In this document: in pieces, positions 8,444-18,045 of the stretch | Numbering within the stretch: the stretch's first letter is position 1 | How the letters are laid out: each line of letters opens with the position of its first letter | Assembly: GCA_947624745.1 (NCBI GenBank) | Contig: CANQLR010000020.1 | Coordinates: forward strand, 1-49,056 | Source: an uncultured Clostridia bacterium | GTDB lineage: Bacteria; Bacillota; Clostridia; Oscillospirales; Ruminococcaceae | DNA: 49,056 bases | Direction: 5' to 3' | The notes under the pieces: generated by a model | Database searches by the model: none | Seen by the model: the letters and a program-made list of their open reading frames with translations, nothing else | What the model was told of the DNA's origin: nothing | Program-made: the position numbers and the translations under genes

Positions 8444-9625
8444 ATGGCTTCTAAAATAAAGAAACTTAACGGCACCGTCATCGTGACCTACCGCTGCAAC
8501 GCGCGGTGCACGATGTGTAACAGATACAAAGCTCCGTCGAAGCCGGAGGAGGAAATTTCAATCGAAACAATCCGTAAGCTTCCGCCGATGTACTTCACGA
8601 ATATCACCGGCGGTGAGCCGTTCATCCGCACCGATCTCAAGGACATCGTGCGGGAACTTTACAAAAAGTCTGATCGCATTGTCATCTCTACCAACGGTTA
8701 CTTTACCGACCGAATAGTTGATCTTGCTAAGGAATTTCCGCAGATCGGTATCCGCATCTCAATCGAAGGTCTTGAGCAGACCAACAACGAGATACGAGGC
8801 TTAGATAATGGCTATCAGCGTGGCTACCAGACGCTGAAAAAGTTGCGTGAGATGGGCATGAAAGACGTCGGTTTCGGCATGACTGTGCAGGATAAGAATG
8901 CTCCCGATTTGGTGCCGCTGTATGACATCTCAGACGAAATGGGCATGGAGTTTGCCACTGCATCACTGCACAACAGCTTCTATTTTGTGGAGGCGAAGAA
9001 CATAATCCACGACCGTCCGATGGTGGCGCAGAATTTTGAAAATCTAATCAATAATCTTCTGAAAAGCAACAGCCCGAAGAAGTGGTTCAGGGCATATTTC
9101 AATCACGGATTGATCAACTATATTTACGGTCAGCCGCGGCTTTTGCCATGCGACATGAGCTTTGATACGTTCTTTATCGACCCTTATGGCGACGTAATGC
9201 CCTGCAATGGGACGAAGGATAAGGAAGTCATGGGCAACCTGAACACGCAGACATGGGACGAGCTATGGAACAGCCAGGAGGCGGAAAAAGTACGTACGAA
9301 AGTTCGCCACTGCGACCGGCAATGCTGGATGATCGGCTCTGTCAGCCCGGCGATGCACAAATACATCTGGAAGCCGGCATGGTGGGTCGTGAAGCACAAG
9401 GTCAAGAGCCTGTTCACGAGTAAGCCATACAGTATGTATGAGAATAAGATCTGTCGTGATTACCGAGATGGTAAGGTGACCAATGAAGAACTGGATAAGT
9501 GTAGTACATGTGACCTGTGCGCAGAAATCAACAACGGGTTGAGCGCTGCCAGCCAGGAGCAGCTGAAGGATAAGACCGGTGAGGAAATCGTTGAGGTGGA
9601 TATAAAAAGGCAGATGGGTATATAA
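8444..9625 (+). CDS. Radical SAM/SPASM domain protein
   Basis: A 393-residue radical SAM enzyme. The N-terminal motif Y-R-C-N-A-R-C-T-M-C gives the CX3CX2C cluster that binds the SAM-cleaving [4Fe-4S], and I-T-G-G-E-P-F follows. The C-terminal half has cysteines typical of a SPASM/Twitch auxiliary cluster (C-D-M-S-F-D-T-F-F-I-D-P-Y-G, then V-M-P-C-N, R-H-C-D-R-Q-C and C-S-T-C-D-L-C). GGGAGGA at 8431-8437 supports ATG 8444. It sits between the acyltransferases and glycosyltransferases, so I infer a role in modifying a sugar or lipid-linked intermediate. SPASM proteins also mature peptides, but I see no small precursor peptide gene next to it. Confidence 0.88.
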   Translation: MASKIKKLNGTVIVTYRCNARCTMCNRYKAPSKPEEEISIETIRKLPPMYFTNITGGEPFIRTDLKDIVRELYKKSDRIVISTNGYFTDRIVDLAKEFPQIGIRISIEGLEQTNNEIRGLDNGYQRGYQTLKKLREMGMKDVGFGMTVQDKNAPDLVPLYDISDEMGMEFATASLHNSFYFVEAKNIIHDRPMVAQNFENLINNLLKSNSPKKWFRAYFNHGLINYIYGQPRLLPCDMSFDTFFIDPYGDVMPCNGTKDKEVMGNLNTQTWDELWNSQEAEKVRTKVRHCDRQCWMIGSVSPAMHKYIWKPAWWVVKHKVKSLFTSKPYSMYENKICRDYRDGKVTNEELDKCSTCDLCAEINNGLSAASQEQLKDKTGEEIVEVDIKRQMGI

Positions 9626-9627
9626 AT

Positions 9628-10922
9628 ATGAATATTTTGTTTATTGCGTATTCGTGCTGTCCGAACAGCGGAAGTGAAAATAAAATAGGATGGAATGTTC
9701 CTATAGAAGCTTGTAAAAAAGAAGATAACAATGTTTTTGTTATTACGAAAGAAGAACATAGAGAAGAAATTGATCGATATTTAAATAATAGTTCTTTAAA
9801 TATTCACTTTTATTTTGCTGATATTCCTAAAATATATAAGAAAATATTTAACGGTGTATTCTACTCTGGCAGACTTAATATTTGGCACAAAAAGGCAGAA
9901 AAGATTGCCAAAAAGATATGTGAAGAAAACCTCATACAGATAATTCATCAGATTACACCTATAGAATTTAGGGCAATCGGAAATTATGGGGATATACCTA
10001 ATGTAAAGTTCATTTGTGGGCCTTTAGGTGGGGGAGAAAGTATGCCGAGGGCTTTTAATAGTTATCTTTGCGGCAAAGAAAAGCTTGCTGAAATAGTTCG
10101 CATGATGGTTAACAGTTTGTGCAGAATGAGACTGAAACATAGTAAAAAACTTTCAAAGTGTTCATATATTATGTGTGCAAACAAAGAAACTTTTGAGTAT
10201 CTAAAAAGTGCGGGGGGGGGGTATAACTGCGAAATCTTCTTCGATAATGGCTTGGACGAAAAAGAAATCATCGAGGGAAGAAACGAATATTGATAAAAAC
10301 TTGATTACTGAGATAGGAATAGAGTGCAATGGATATTGATATGTGCAACCGAATCAATAAGAAACACAAACCTATATTTTTAGTGGCGGGGCGATTAGTT
10401 TACAGAAAAGGACATGATTTCTTGCTCGACGCTTTGAAACGTGTTCCTTGTAGTCTTGAATACGAGTGCCGTATAGTTGGAGACGGTCCAAAATTTGAGG
10501 TGCTGAGCAAGCGTTGCTTGGATGATCCCATATTGCAACAGCATGTGCAGTTTAAAGGAAGAATACCTTATGCTGACATGGAACGTGAATATAGAGAAGC
10601 AGACGTCTTTATTATGCCAAGCCTTCGCGAAACAACAGGATCTGTTCTTCTGGAAGCTATGTCGAAGGGACTGCCGATTATCACTATAAATAAATTTGGC
10701 GGTGCCTTACTTGTAAATGAAAAAACGGGATGGGTATATGACGGAAAAACAAAAGAAGAACTTTTAAATGGTTTAAGCAGTGCAATTATAGAATGCATCA
10801 ATAATCCGAGTGAAGTAGCTTATCGTGGAAAAACCGCAAAAGAAATGTCTCAAAAATATACTTGGTCGTCAAAATTAGATTATTATTTCAATATATATCG
10901 AAAAGTAACGATGGACTGTTAA
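9628..10922 (+). pseudogene. GT4-family glycosyltransferase, split by a frameshift and carrying a G10 tract
   Basis: The first part (9628-10293) encodes the N-terminal GT-B domain (F-I-A-Y-S-C-C-P-N-S-G-S-E-N-K-I-G-W-N) and reads through ten G at 10212-10221 as Gly-Gly-Gly into F-F-D-N-G-L-D-E-K-E, then stops. The second part (10329-10922) encodes the C-terminal nucleotide-sugar domain (F-L-V-A-G-R-L-V-Y-R-K-G and R-E-T-T-G-S-V-L-L-E-A-M). The two are in different frames, and the segment 10270-10345 appears to need two single-base corrections, so changing the G number alone does not repair it. Options are a decayed gene, assembly errors, or a two-polypeptide glycosyltransferase with a second start at ATG 10329. 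Base composition drops sharply towards AT here. Confidence 0.75.
10212..10221 (+). repeat. Poly-G tract, G10, within split glycosyltransferase
   Basis: Ten G read as Ser-Ala-Gly-Gly-Gly-Tyr. In this gene G10 is the length that keeps the sensible local frame. G11 would give an immediate TAA; G9 gives an implausible reading ending near 10336. Flanks are GC on the left and TATAACTG on the right, similar to the tract at 21155. Confidence 0.82.
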
Positions 10923-11064
10923 TTTATGATAGATTGGAATTATATATTACACTTTGTGACAAGTGTACGATTATTGGAAAAGAGAATAAGCTTAAAAAAC
11001 TAAAAAACAAGATATTTACTCAGAAGGGACTAAAAAATAACTATGAGAGAAGGCTTGATGTGAT

Positions 11065-12318
11065 ATGAGAATACTGATTGTGAATTATCGCTATTTCATC
11101 TCGGGCGGTCCGGAAAGATACCTGTTCAATATAAAGCGTGTACTTGAGGAACACGGGCACGAAGTGATCCCGTTTTCAGTACATTCGAATAAGAATATAC
11201 CGACAGAGTATTCAAAGTATTTTGTGGAGCCGATTGGCGGACGGGATGCTACATATTTTGACGAGGTTAAAAAGACACCAAAGTCCGTATGGCAGATGCT
11301 CACGCGTAGTATTTATTCTTTTGAAGTAAAAAAGGCGATACAGAAAGAAATTAGGGAAGAAAAACCTGATTTGATTTATATTATTCATTTTGTAAATAAG
11401 CTTTCCCCCAGTGTCATACGGGGAGCCAAGCAGATGGGTGTGCCTGTGGTGCTTAGGCTTTCTGACTATTTCCTGTTATGTCCAAGGTTTGATTTCTTAT
11501 GTGAGAGACAGAACTGTGAAGAATGTTTAACAAAAGGTTACCGATCATGTATCAGGAAGCGGTGCGTGAAGGGCTCCTTATTCGCATCGGCTGTCCGTGT
11601 GCTGTCTATGAAAGTGCACAACTTAATAAAGGTATACAGAGATGTAGATGCATTTATCACACCATCTGAGTTCTTGAAGAAAAAACTTTCTTCAAATGGT
11701 TTTGATGAAAAGAAGATACATTGCATACCAACATTTGCCGTACAAGAGAAGCCATTCAGCGAGAATCCGCTGATTGGAACTTATGGATTGTATTTTGGAA
11801 GAATATCTGAAGAAAAAGGTGTAGAAACACTTATAAACGCCTATGAAAAATTGCCTGATCATTCTTTAAAAATAGTAGGTGATGATACGACGGAGGAAGC
11901 AATTCGGCTCAAGGCGTACGTCGAAGAGCAGGGGCTTGGGAATATTGAGTTTCTCGGTTTTAAAAGCGGCGAGAAGTTGGAAGAACTCATACATGGCTCC
12001 CGCTTCGTGGCAATACCCTCGATATGGTACGATAATCTTCCCAACACGGCTCTTGAGGCGTTCCAGCAGGCTAAGCCAGTGATTGCAAGTAACATCGGTA
12101 GTCTGCCTGAATTAGTGGAAGATGGTTACAATGGATATTTATTTAAAAAGGGCGATGCAGAAGAACTTGCAGAGAAGATTCGGTTGATGGATTGTGACGA
12201 TACAGTAAGAAAACTGGGAAATAACAGCCGACTTATATTTCAGGAAAAATTTAGTATGGAAAGACATTATGCGACTTTAATGGATGTGTTTAAGAACGCA
12301 GTTCTCAGTTCAAAGTAA
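11065..12318 (+). CDS. GT4-family glycosyltransferase
   Basis: A 417-residue GT-B glycosyltransferase. It begins N-Y-R-Y-F-I-S-G-G-P-E-R-Y-L-F-N, the usual acceptor-side loop of GT4 enzymes. A cysteine-rich insert at about 140-175 (L-C-P-R-F-D-F-L-C, then C-E-E-C and R-S-C-I-R-K-R-C) is found in a subgroup of capsule GT4 proteins and may bind a metal. The C-terminal domain has L-Y-F-G-R-I-S-E-E-K-G-V and I-P-S-I-W-Y-D-N-L-P-N-T-A-L-E-A. GAGAAGG at about 11045-11051 precedes ATG 11065. The 142 bp between it and the preceding glycosyltransferase are AT-rich without a convincing gene. Confidence 0.88.
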   Translation: MRILIVNYRYFISGGPERYLFNIKRVLEEHGHEVIPFSVHSNKNIPTEYSKYFVEPIGGRDATYFDEVKKTPKSVWQMLTRSIYSFEVKKAIQKEIREEKPDLIYIIHFVNKLSPSVIRGAKQMGVPVVLRLSDYFLLCPRFDFLCERQNCEECLTKGYRSCIRKRCVKGSLFASAVRVLSMKVHNLIKVYRDVDAFITPSEFLKKKLSSNGFDEKKIHCIPTFAVQEKPFSENPLIGTYGLYFGRISEEKGVETLINAYEKLPDHSLKIVGDDTTEEAIRLKAYVEEQGLGNIEFLGFKSGEKLEELIHGSRFVAIPSIWYDNLPNTALEAFQQAKPVIASNIGSLPELVEDGYNGYLFKKGDAEELAEKIRLMDCDDTVRKLGNNSRLIFQEKFSMERHYATLMDVFKNAVLSSK

Positions 12319-12566
12319 TATGCGAGTATCGGCAGTAATAAAGTTATCGAACTTCATGATTAATAGGAATTATACGTGATATACTTACAATAAATTTAAG
12401 TATAGATAGGCGATAAAATTAAATTTAAACAAATTAACAATTTGAGATTAAAATTAAAAATGATGAGATGTTCTGAGAATGAGACTTGAATAAGGAAAGA
12501 CACGATTGAAAAAGAATGCGATTATGAAATATTGACATCAATGCCGCAACAAGAAAGGTGTATAAT
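12319..12566 (+). other. AT-rich gap before the polymerase gene
   Basis: About 250 bp of very AT-rich sequence between a glycosyltransferase and the Wzy-like gene. I see no gene, no clear terminator and no consensus promoter. AAAGG at 12554-12558 is the ribosome binding site of the next gene. Confidence 0.5.
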
Positions 12567-13772
12567 GTGAAAAAATTAAGCAGTTGGCCGATTTTTATAT
12601 TGTTGAGTATTCCTTCTCTGAAAATGTATGCGGTACAACAACTTCCATTATTGGACAATTTTTTAGATGTATTGGGAGTGTTTTCATGCATCTTTTTGAT
12701 TATGCTATGTTGTTTAAAAAGAAATAAATTGGTCTTTCCCAAAGGCTGTAAATACATTATAACCTTTTTTTCTATATTTTTGATCACTACAATACTGCAT
12801 TATAATGAAAATCTATTGGGGTTGGTAAGCGTTACATCGAAGGTATTGATTGTTGTACTTTACCTTATTCTGTCCTTCAGTTCTGGGGAAAAGGTATTTT
12901 TGAATACTCTAAAAAAGTTTAGAAAAGTGTACATAATTATTCTTCTTATAGATTCGATATGCGTTCTTGTAGAAATACTTGGATTTGAAATATACGAAAG
13001 TTATATGTATACCATTTTGGGTTATGACAATTATGCTACATTTAGCATATTGCCTATGCTGTCTATTGTTTTCTATACATCATATAAGACCAAGAACAGG
13101 ATAACAGCCATGGATAAACTGGTTTTTATTACATGTCTAATTGTAAAAATAAGTACATTTTCTTTTACGGCTATTCTAGCGATGATGGTAATGGCGTTGA
13201 CAACTTATATAGCTCTGCGTGGCAAACAGTTAAGAAAAATGATTTCGGTAAGATTTATTATATGTATAATCGTATGTTTTATTATAGGATTAACTTTCTT
13301 TCACTTGGATACAATAGTGGATGTTTTCCTTGCTCCAACTGGGAAAACAATCACAAATAGAACCAATCTATGGATATATGCTTTGCAGGGAATATCAAAG
13401 AGTCCGCTTATAGGACATGGCTCTCTACAGGGCGATCAGTACAAAACGATTGCAGGATATTATTTGGCGTATACAACAACAGAAACACATCCACATAATT
13501 ACATACTTCAGATATTAATCAATACAGGTATGGTTGGATTGTTTGTTTATGTTGGAATTTTTAATCAGCTGATAAAGGCAATTCGTAATAATATTAAAAA
13601 TAAGATTAATGCAATTGTTCTTGGAGGCGTCATAGGATTTCTTATTATTTCAATCCCCGATGGGTATTTGGAATTACCAGCGATATATATGTTTATGACG
13701 GTCGTTTTTTTAGATAATATTAGTGCTCGCAGATCCTTAAGCCCAAATAAATTAAATAGTTTAACCAATTAG
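12567..13772 (+). CDS. O-antigen/capsule polymerase-like membrane protein (Wzy/ligase family)
   Basis: A roughly 401-residue protein with about ten to twelve hydrophobic segments. A large hydrophilic loop at about 260-300 contains N-R-T-N-L-W-I-Y-A-L-Q-G and G-H-G-S-L, then H-P-H-N-Y-I-L-Q-I-L-I-N-T-G, the motif typical of O-antigen polymerases and ligases (Wzy_C/RfaL-like). It would polymerise flipped lipid-linked repeat units at the outer face of the membrane. I chose GTG 12567 because it lies 8 bp after AAAGG; GTG 12558 would overlap that site. It is the only polymerase candidate in the locus, and with the Wzx protein at 16612 it defines a Wzx/Wzy-dependent pathway. Confidence 0.82.
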   Translation: MKKLSSWPIFILLSIPSLKMYAVQQLPLLDNFLDVLGVFSCIFLIMLCCLKRNKLVFPKGCKYIITFFSIFLITTILHYNENLLGLVSVTSKVLIVVLYLILSFSSGEKVFLNTLKKFRKVYIIILLIDSICVLVEILGFEIYESYMYTILGYDNYATFSILPMLSIVFYTSYKTKNRITAMDKLVFITCLIVKISTFSFTAILAMMVMALTTYIALRGKQLRKMISVRFIICIIVCFIIGLTFFHLDTIVDVFLAPTGKTITNRTNLWIYALQGISKSPLIGHGSLQGDQYKTIAGYYLAYTTTETHPHNYILQILINTGMVGLFVYVGIFNQLIKAIRNNIKNKINAIVLGGVIGFLIISIPDGYLELPAIYMFMTVVFLDNISARRSLSPNKLNSLTN

Positions 13773-13924
13773 GGGAAGTGTTTTTGAATATAAACGTATT
13801 AGATTGTGGCAGGATATATGATATTATATTTTATTAATTTTTTCTAATAGTTGAAATAAACTCAACGCTGTCCGTCACATTTGAAATTGAATGTCAACAA
13901 TTATATTTGGAGGTACGGCTTGAA

Positions 13925-15064
13925 ATGACATATGACAATAGACATATGGTGCTTGAATTTGTTCTGTCTCTTTCTGACGGTGGCGCAGAAACCTTGGTTA
14001 AGGATTATGCACTGATGTTGGATCGGGATCGGTTCGATGTTGCGGTAGTTACATTGTTTCCAATAGAGGATACAGCTAATGCGCGATTGCTTATGGAAAA
14101 TGGAGTGAGTATTTATCCGATTATGAAGAAAAAGCGATTCATAGATAGAGCACTGAAAAGACTTTTCATAAAACAGGTTATATCCAAGCGCCTTTTGGAA
14201 ATCGTTCGGATGACAAATGCCGAAATACTCCACATCCATCTTGCTCTGCTCAAATATGTGGCACCAATTTCATATAATTTGTGCGGTGTGAAATTGTTTT
14301 ATACTTGCCATAGTTTACCGGAAATCTATTTGGGGAGTGGAAAAAAGAAAGAGAATATGGCCGCAAAACTCCTGATCAAAAATAACAAGTTGCGGATGAT
14401 CGCTCTGCACAGTGAAATGGCACGGGAGATCAATGAAATGCTGGGGATTAATGATACATTTGTCGTTCACAACGGTATAGATGTTGATCGATTTAAGCAT
14501 GTGGTTGAGAGCCGCGAGCAAATCCGTGAACGAATTGGCATCCCTGCGAACGCTTTTGTAGTTGGGCATGTAGGCCGTTTTGATCCAGTAAAAAATCATT
14601 CGTTTATTATTGATATTTTTTCTTGCATTTTTCGCCAGAATCCTAACTCCTACCTCTTGCTGGTGGGTGCTGGATCGGAAAAGCAGATCTCATTTGTAAG
14701 ACAAAAGATGACAGAAAATAAAATTGAAGATCATGTGATGATCTTGTCACATCGCAGCGATGTTCCACAGCTTATGAAGACGATGGATTTGTTCCTGTTT
14801 CCATCATTGCATGAAGGCTTTGGTACAGCGCTTATTGAGGCTCAAGCGGCAGGTATTCGCTGTGTAGCCTCAGATGTGATCCCAGAATGTGCGTTTGTCA
14901 GTGAGAATGCTATACAGATGCCATTGAGTACATCTGCTCAGGCTTGGTGCGATGCTGCGATGGACGTGAATCGTAAAGGAACTAAAAAGAGTGATTTGGC
15001 TGAATTTAATATAAAAGACATCATTCGAAGGATCGAAAGCATATATCTAGGGGAAGCAGTATAG
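13925..15064 (+). CDS. GT4-family glycosyltransferase
   Basis: A 379-residue GT4 glycosyltransferase. The N-terminal L-S-L-S-D-G-G-A-E-T-L-V is the typical glycine-rich loop, and the C-terminal domain has G-H-V-G-R-F-D-P-V-K-N-H and F-P-S-L-H-E-G-F-G-T-A-L-I-E-A with the EX7E-type motif. ATG 13925 lies 11 bp after GGAGG; a TTG at 13907 overlaps the GGAGG itself. The gene is isolated by AT-rich gaps on both sides (134 bp upstream, 313 bp downstream), so it may have its own promoter, but I see no clear consensus. Confidence 0.87.
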   Translation: MTYDNRHMVLEFVLSLSDGGAETLVKDYALMLDRDRFDVAVVTLFPIEDTANARLLMENGVSIYPIMKKKRFIDRALKRLFIKQVISKRLLEIVRMTNAEILHIHLALLKYVAPISYNLCGVKLFYTCHSLPEIYLGSGKKKENMAAKLLIKNNKLRMIALHSEMAREINEMLGINDTFVVHNGIDVDRFKHVVESREQIRERIGIPANAFVVGHVGRFDPVKNHSFIIDIFSCIFRQNPNSYLLLVGAGSEKQISFVRQKMTENKIEDHVMILSHRSDVPQLMKTMDLFLFPSLHEGFGTALIEAQAAGIRCVASDVIPECAFVSENAIQMPLSTSAQAWCDAAMDVNRKGTKKSDLAEFNIKDIIRRIESIYLGEAV

Positions 15065-15377
15065 ACCAAAGAAACTCAAGTTGTCTAAAATTCTGAAGCA
15101 TATAGTTATGCGGATTTATTTTGTGTAATATTGCTAAGGGAATATATACAATTATAGAAACGGATAACTATGCAGCTTATAAAAGTGCATAAATACTATC
15201 AGCCATATTTTATGTATCATTTATAAAATGAAAATATAGAGTAAGATTTAACCTTAAAAGTACGAGATGATGTAATATAGAATTGTTATAATTTTACGTA
15301 AAAAGTCGACTTAATTAACAGCACCATATCATAGTAGAAGATATGATATGTACATGCCTAATTTGGAGAGATTATAT
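15065..15377 (+). other. AT-rich intergenic gap
   Basis: About 310 bp between two glycosyltransferase genes, strongly AT-rich with many stops in all frames. I find no RNA gene, no strong terminator and no consensus promoter. GGAGAG at 15365-15370 is the ribosome binding site for the next gene. Confidence 0.5.
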
Positions 15378-16487
15378 ATGCTTAATAATTTTTTTCAAAA
15401 AAGTATAGTGAATAGCAACAAGATATATTTTTTCTTACTTGATCAAATTCTTGGACTTTTCAAAGAGAACCATAGGGAACTGTTGATGAGAACAATATGT
15501 CAGGCATTACAAACACTGGAAAATAATGAACGACAAATCTCTTTTAATATTGCTCCTCAAAATGCACTTGAGATACCGTTCCTTCAAGGATTGAATCAAA
15601 TGGAGAGCTTTGCAATTGTCTTACAAGGTCCGCTATGTGATGCTGATGATATGACTTGTAAAACCATCGAATTCTATCGAAAGATGTATCCTCAGGCTCA
15701 AATAATATTATCTACATGGGAGGGGGAAGATGAAAATATCTGTAGCAGGGCAGAGAATATGAATGCTATAGTGATACGCAACAAAAAACCTGTTTATGCG
15801 GGTATAAAAAACGTTAATTATCAACTGACGAGTTCGTTAAATGGCGTAAAAAGGGCAGAGGAATTGGGGTGTTATTATGTGGCGAAAACAAGGACTGACC
15901 AGCGAGTGTGCAAACCATATGTATTTGACTTTATGATAAATCTCCTCCGACTTTTTCCATTATCAGAAGTATGTAATCAAAAAGAGAGGATTATATTTTT
16001 ATCAATGTATAGTGGAAATATATTTTCCCCTTATTATATGAGCGATTTTCTTTATTTTGGTACGATATACGATATGAAAAATCTGCTTTCTGCACCACTT
16101 GATTTTCGTGAATCATTTCAGTTAGGACAAGGATCTTCCAGAAAGGAAAATGCAGAAAAAATGTATCCACCCGAAATCTATATTATGAAGCATTATTTTA
16201 AGGATGTGATTGGATATCCTTGCAGCGATACGGTCAAAGAATACTGGAATATTGTAAAGAATCACTTAATTTCATTGGACAGTAAGACTATAGGCCTAAT
16301 GTGGAATAAATATAATAGAAGGTTTGAGCTAAATAGATTTTGGGGAGATTATTTTGGTAATCTCGATAATGAAAACATTATGGCAACCTTGAATTTCACT
16401 TTTACGAATTGGTTGAATTTATATAGCGGAACAATGAAATATCAAAGTGAGTATGAAGGATATACAAGCGAACGCTTAAATTTGTAA
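15378..16487 (+). CDS. WavE-like glycosyltransferase
   Basis: A 369-residue protein that resembles the WavE lipopolysaccharide-synthesis family (GT-A-like). Features seen are F-A-I-V-L-Q-G-P-L at about 75, I-I-L-S-T-W-E-G, the V-A-K-T-R-T-D-Q-R block typical of this family as the metal/donor site, and S-D-F-L-Y-F-G. It probably adds a sugar to the repeat unit on the cytoplasmic side. I chose ATG 15378 (after GGAGAG) over ATG 15348, which would add ten residues. AT-rich like its neighbours. Confidence 0.75.
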   Translation: MLNNFFQKSIVNSNKIYFFLLDQILGLFKENHRELLMRTICQALQTLENNERQISFNIAPQNALEIPFLQGLNQMESFAIVLQGPLCDADDMTCKTIEFYRKMYPQAQIILSTWEGEDENICSRAENMNAIVIRNKKPVYAGIKNVNYQLTSSLNGVKRAEELGCYYVAKTRTDQRVCKPYVFDFMINLLRLFPLSEVCNQKERIIFLSMYSGNIFSPYYMSDFLYFGTIYDMKNLLSAPLDFRESFQLGQGSSRKENAEKMYPPEIYIMKHYFKDVIGYPCSDTVKEYWNIVKNHLISLDSKTIGLMWNKYNRRFELNRFWGDYFGNLDNENIMATLNFTFTNWLNLYSGTMKYQSEYEGYTSERLNL

Positions 16488-16611
16488 GAAAGCGAGGTTA
16501 TTGAAAAATAATCCTATATATTATTTATATATCATTTTTATATACAAATAAAATAATTTGAACAAGACTCAATATAATAAATAATAATTAGGATTATTAA
16601 AACCTAATACA

Positions 16612-18045
16612 ATGATAAATAATATTATCACAAAATATCACAACTTGTCGCTTCCAGTAAAAGCGACTTTATGGTTTACGATGAGTCAATTTTTCGTTAA
16701 AGGAATTGGTTTACTCACCACTCCATTTACTACTAGAATTCTGTCTACAGAAGAGTATGGGAGAATTAGTACATTTGCTTCGTGGGAAAGTCTCTTTCTA
16801 GTTTTAAATACGTTTTCATCAGGTCATGCAGTAATGAACCTATGCGTTAAATACAAGGACAGAAAATGTATACTTTCAAGTGTAATTATTTTGAATATTC
16901 TTTTGTCTCTAATGTGGGGAATGATTATTCTACTTACAGCAAGTACCATAATCCAATTTACGGGACTATCAATAATCATGATAATGTGTTTATATTTATC
17001 CTGCATATTTCGAAACATAATTAGCGGATGGACATTTGTTAAACAGTATGAATATTCATATAAAATAATAGTTATTGAAACAATCATTTATTCGCTAGTT
17101 ACATCTGTGGGAGGACTTTTGTCTATAGCAATTATTTCTAAAACCGCTGAGGCGAAGATAATTCCGCAAGTCGTTGCTGCATCATTGATTGGAATGCTCA
17201 TTGTAATAAGTAGTTTAAAAAATAGTAAAATAAAATGTAATTCTGATATATGGAAATATACCCTTAACTTTTGTATTCCACTTTTACCGCATTATTTATC
17301 GGAAATAGTTTTGATGAGTAGTGATAAAATAATGATTGATCGTATGTGTGGTTCATCTGATGTTGCTATTTACAGCGTTGCATATGCTGTAGGATCGTTG
17401 ATAATGATGCTGGCTTCGGCAGTTGATTCTGCGTTTGCTCCATATCAATATCAAAAAATAACGAATAAAGAATATAAAACACTTGCTATTAATACAAATT
17501 ATATTATAATTTTCGTGGCTTTTAGTCTTGACGTGATAATGCTGTTTGGACGGGAGATTGTTTTGGTGTTTGGTGGAATAAAATATATTCAAAGCATTTC
17601 GTTGATTATTCCTATCAGCCTAGGAGTATTTTTCAATTATATATTTAGACTTTTTGCTAGGGTGCAGGAGTATTTTGAACAAAAGTATACTATAGTTATT
17701 GCCTCTGTCAGTTGTGCGCTATTAAACATCATACTCAATTATATCTTTATCAATATATATAGCTATAAGGCCGCCGCTTATACAACATTTTTCTGCTATT
17801 TTGTTTTCTGCTTTTTACATTATCTATTTTATCGCATGGCGTGCAGGAAACACATTGGACAGGAAATATACGATATAAAAGGATTGGCGCTGATTTCGGC
17901 AGCGATGATGGTTTCAACTTTAGTTATTGGCATTATAAGCAGATTATTTATATTGAAATATATAATACTTTTAGTTGCAATAATAATCGTTTTATTGCAA
18001 CGAAAGAGAATCCTTAACTTTGTTAAAACTATCAGGGAGAAATGA
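16612..18045 (+). CDS. Wzx-type polysaccharide flippase
   Basis: A 477-residue membrane protein with about 12-14 hydrophobic segments, from the polysaccharide-transport branch of the MOP superfamily. The N-terminus P-F-T-T-R-I-L-S-T-E-E-Y-G-R is the family signature, and the central S-S-D-K-I-M-I-D-R-M-C-G and V-A-Y-A-V-G-S-L are typical. It would flip undecaprenyl-linked repeat units outward for the polymerase at 12567. The upstream 124 bp are AT-rich and the ribosome binding site is weak. The stop overlaps the next start (ATGATGA), which joins the AT-rich block to the more GC-rich module that follows. Confidence 0.88.
   Translation: MINNIITKYHNLSLPVKATLWFTMSQFFVKGIGLLTTPFTTRILSTEEYGRISTFASWESLFLVLNTFSSGHAVMNLCVKYKDRKCILSSVIILNILLSLMWGMIILLTASTIIQFTGLSIIMIMCLYLSCIFRNIISGWTFVKQYEYSYKIIVIETIIYSLVTSVGGLLSIAIISKTAEAKIIPQVVAASLIGMLIVISSLKNSKIKCNSDIWKYTLNFCIPLLPHYLSEIVLMSSDKIMIDRMCGSSDVAIYSVAYAVGSLIMMLASAVDSAFAPYQYQKITNKEYKTLAINTNYIIIFVAFSLDVIMLFGREIVLVFGGIKYIQSISLIIPISLGVFFNYIFRLFARVQEYFEQKYTIVIASVSCALLNIILNYIFINIYSYKAAAYTTFFCYFVFCFLHYLFYRMACRKHIGQEIYDIKGLALISAAMMVSTLVIGIISRLFILKYIILLVAIIIVLLQRKRILNFVKTIREK

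Noticed and set aside
10862-11068. A 68-codon frame spanning the end of the split glycosyltransferase and the start of the next.
   Set aside because: It overlaps two real genes, has no supported start and low-complexity Lys/Leu content expected of AT-rich noise.
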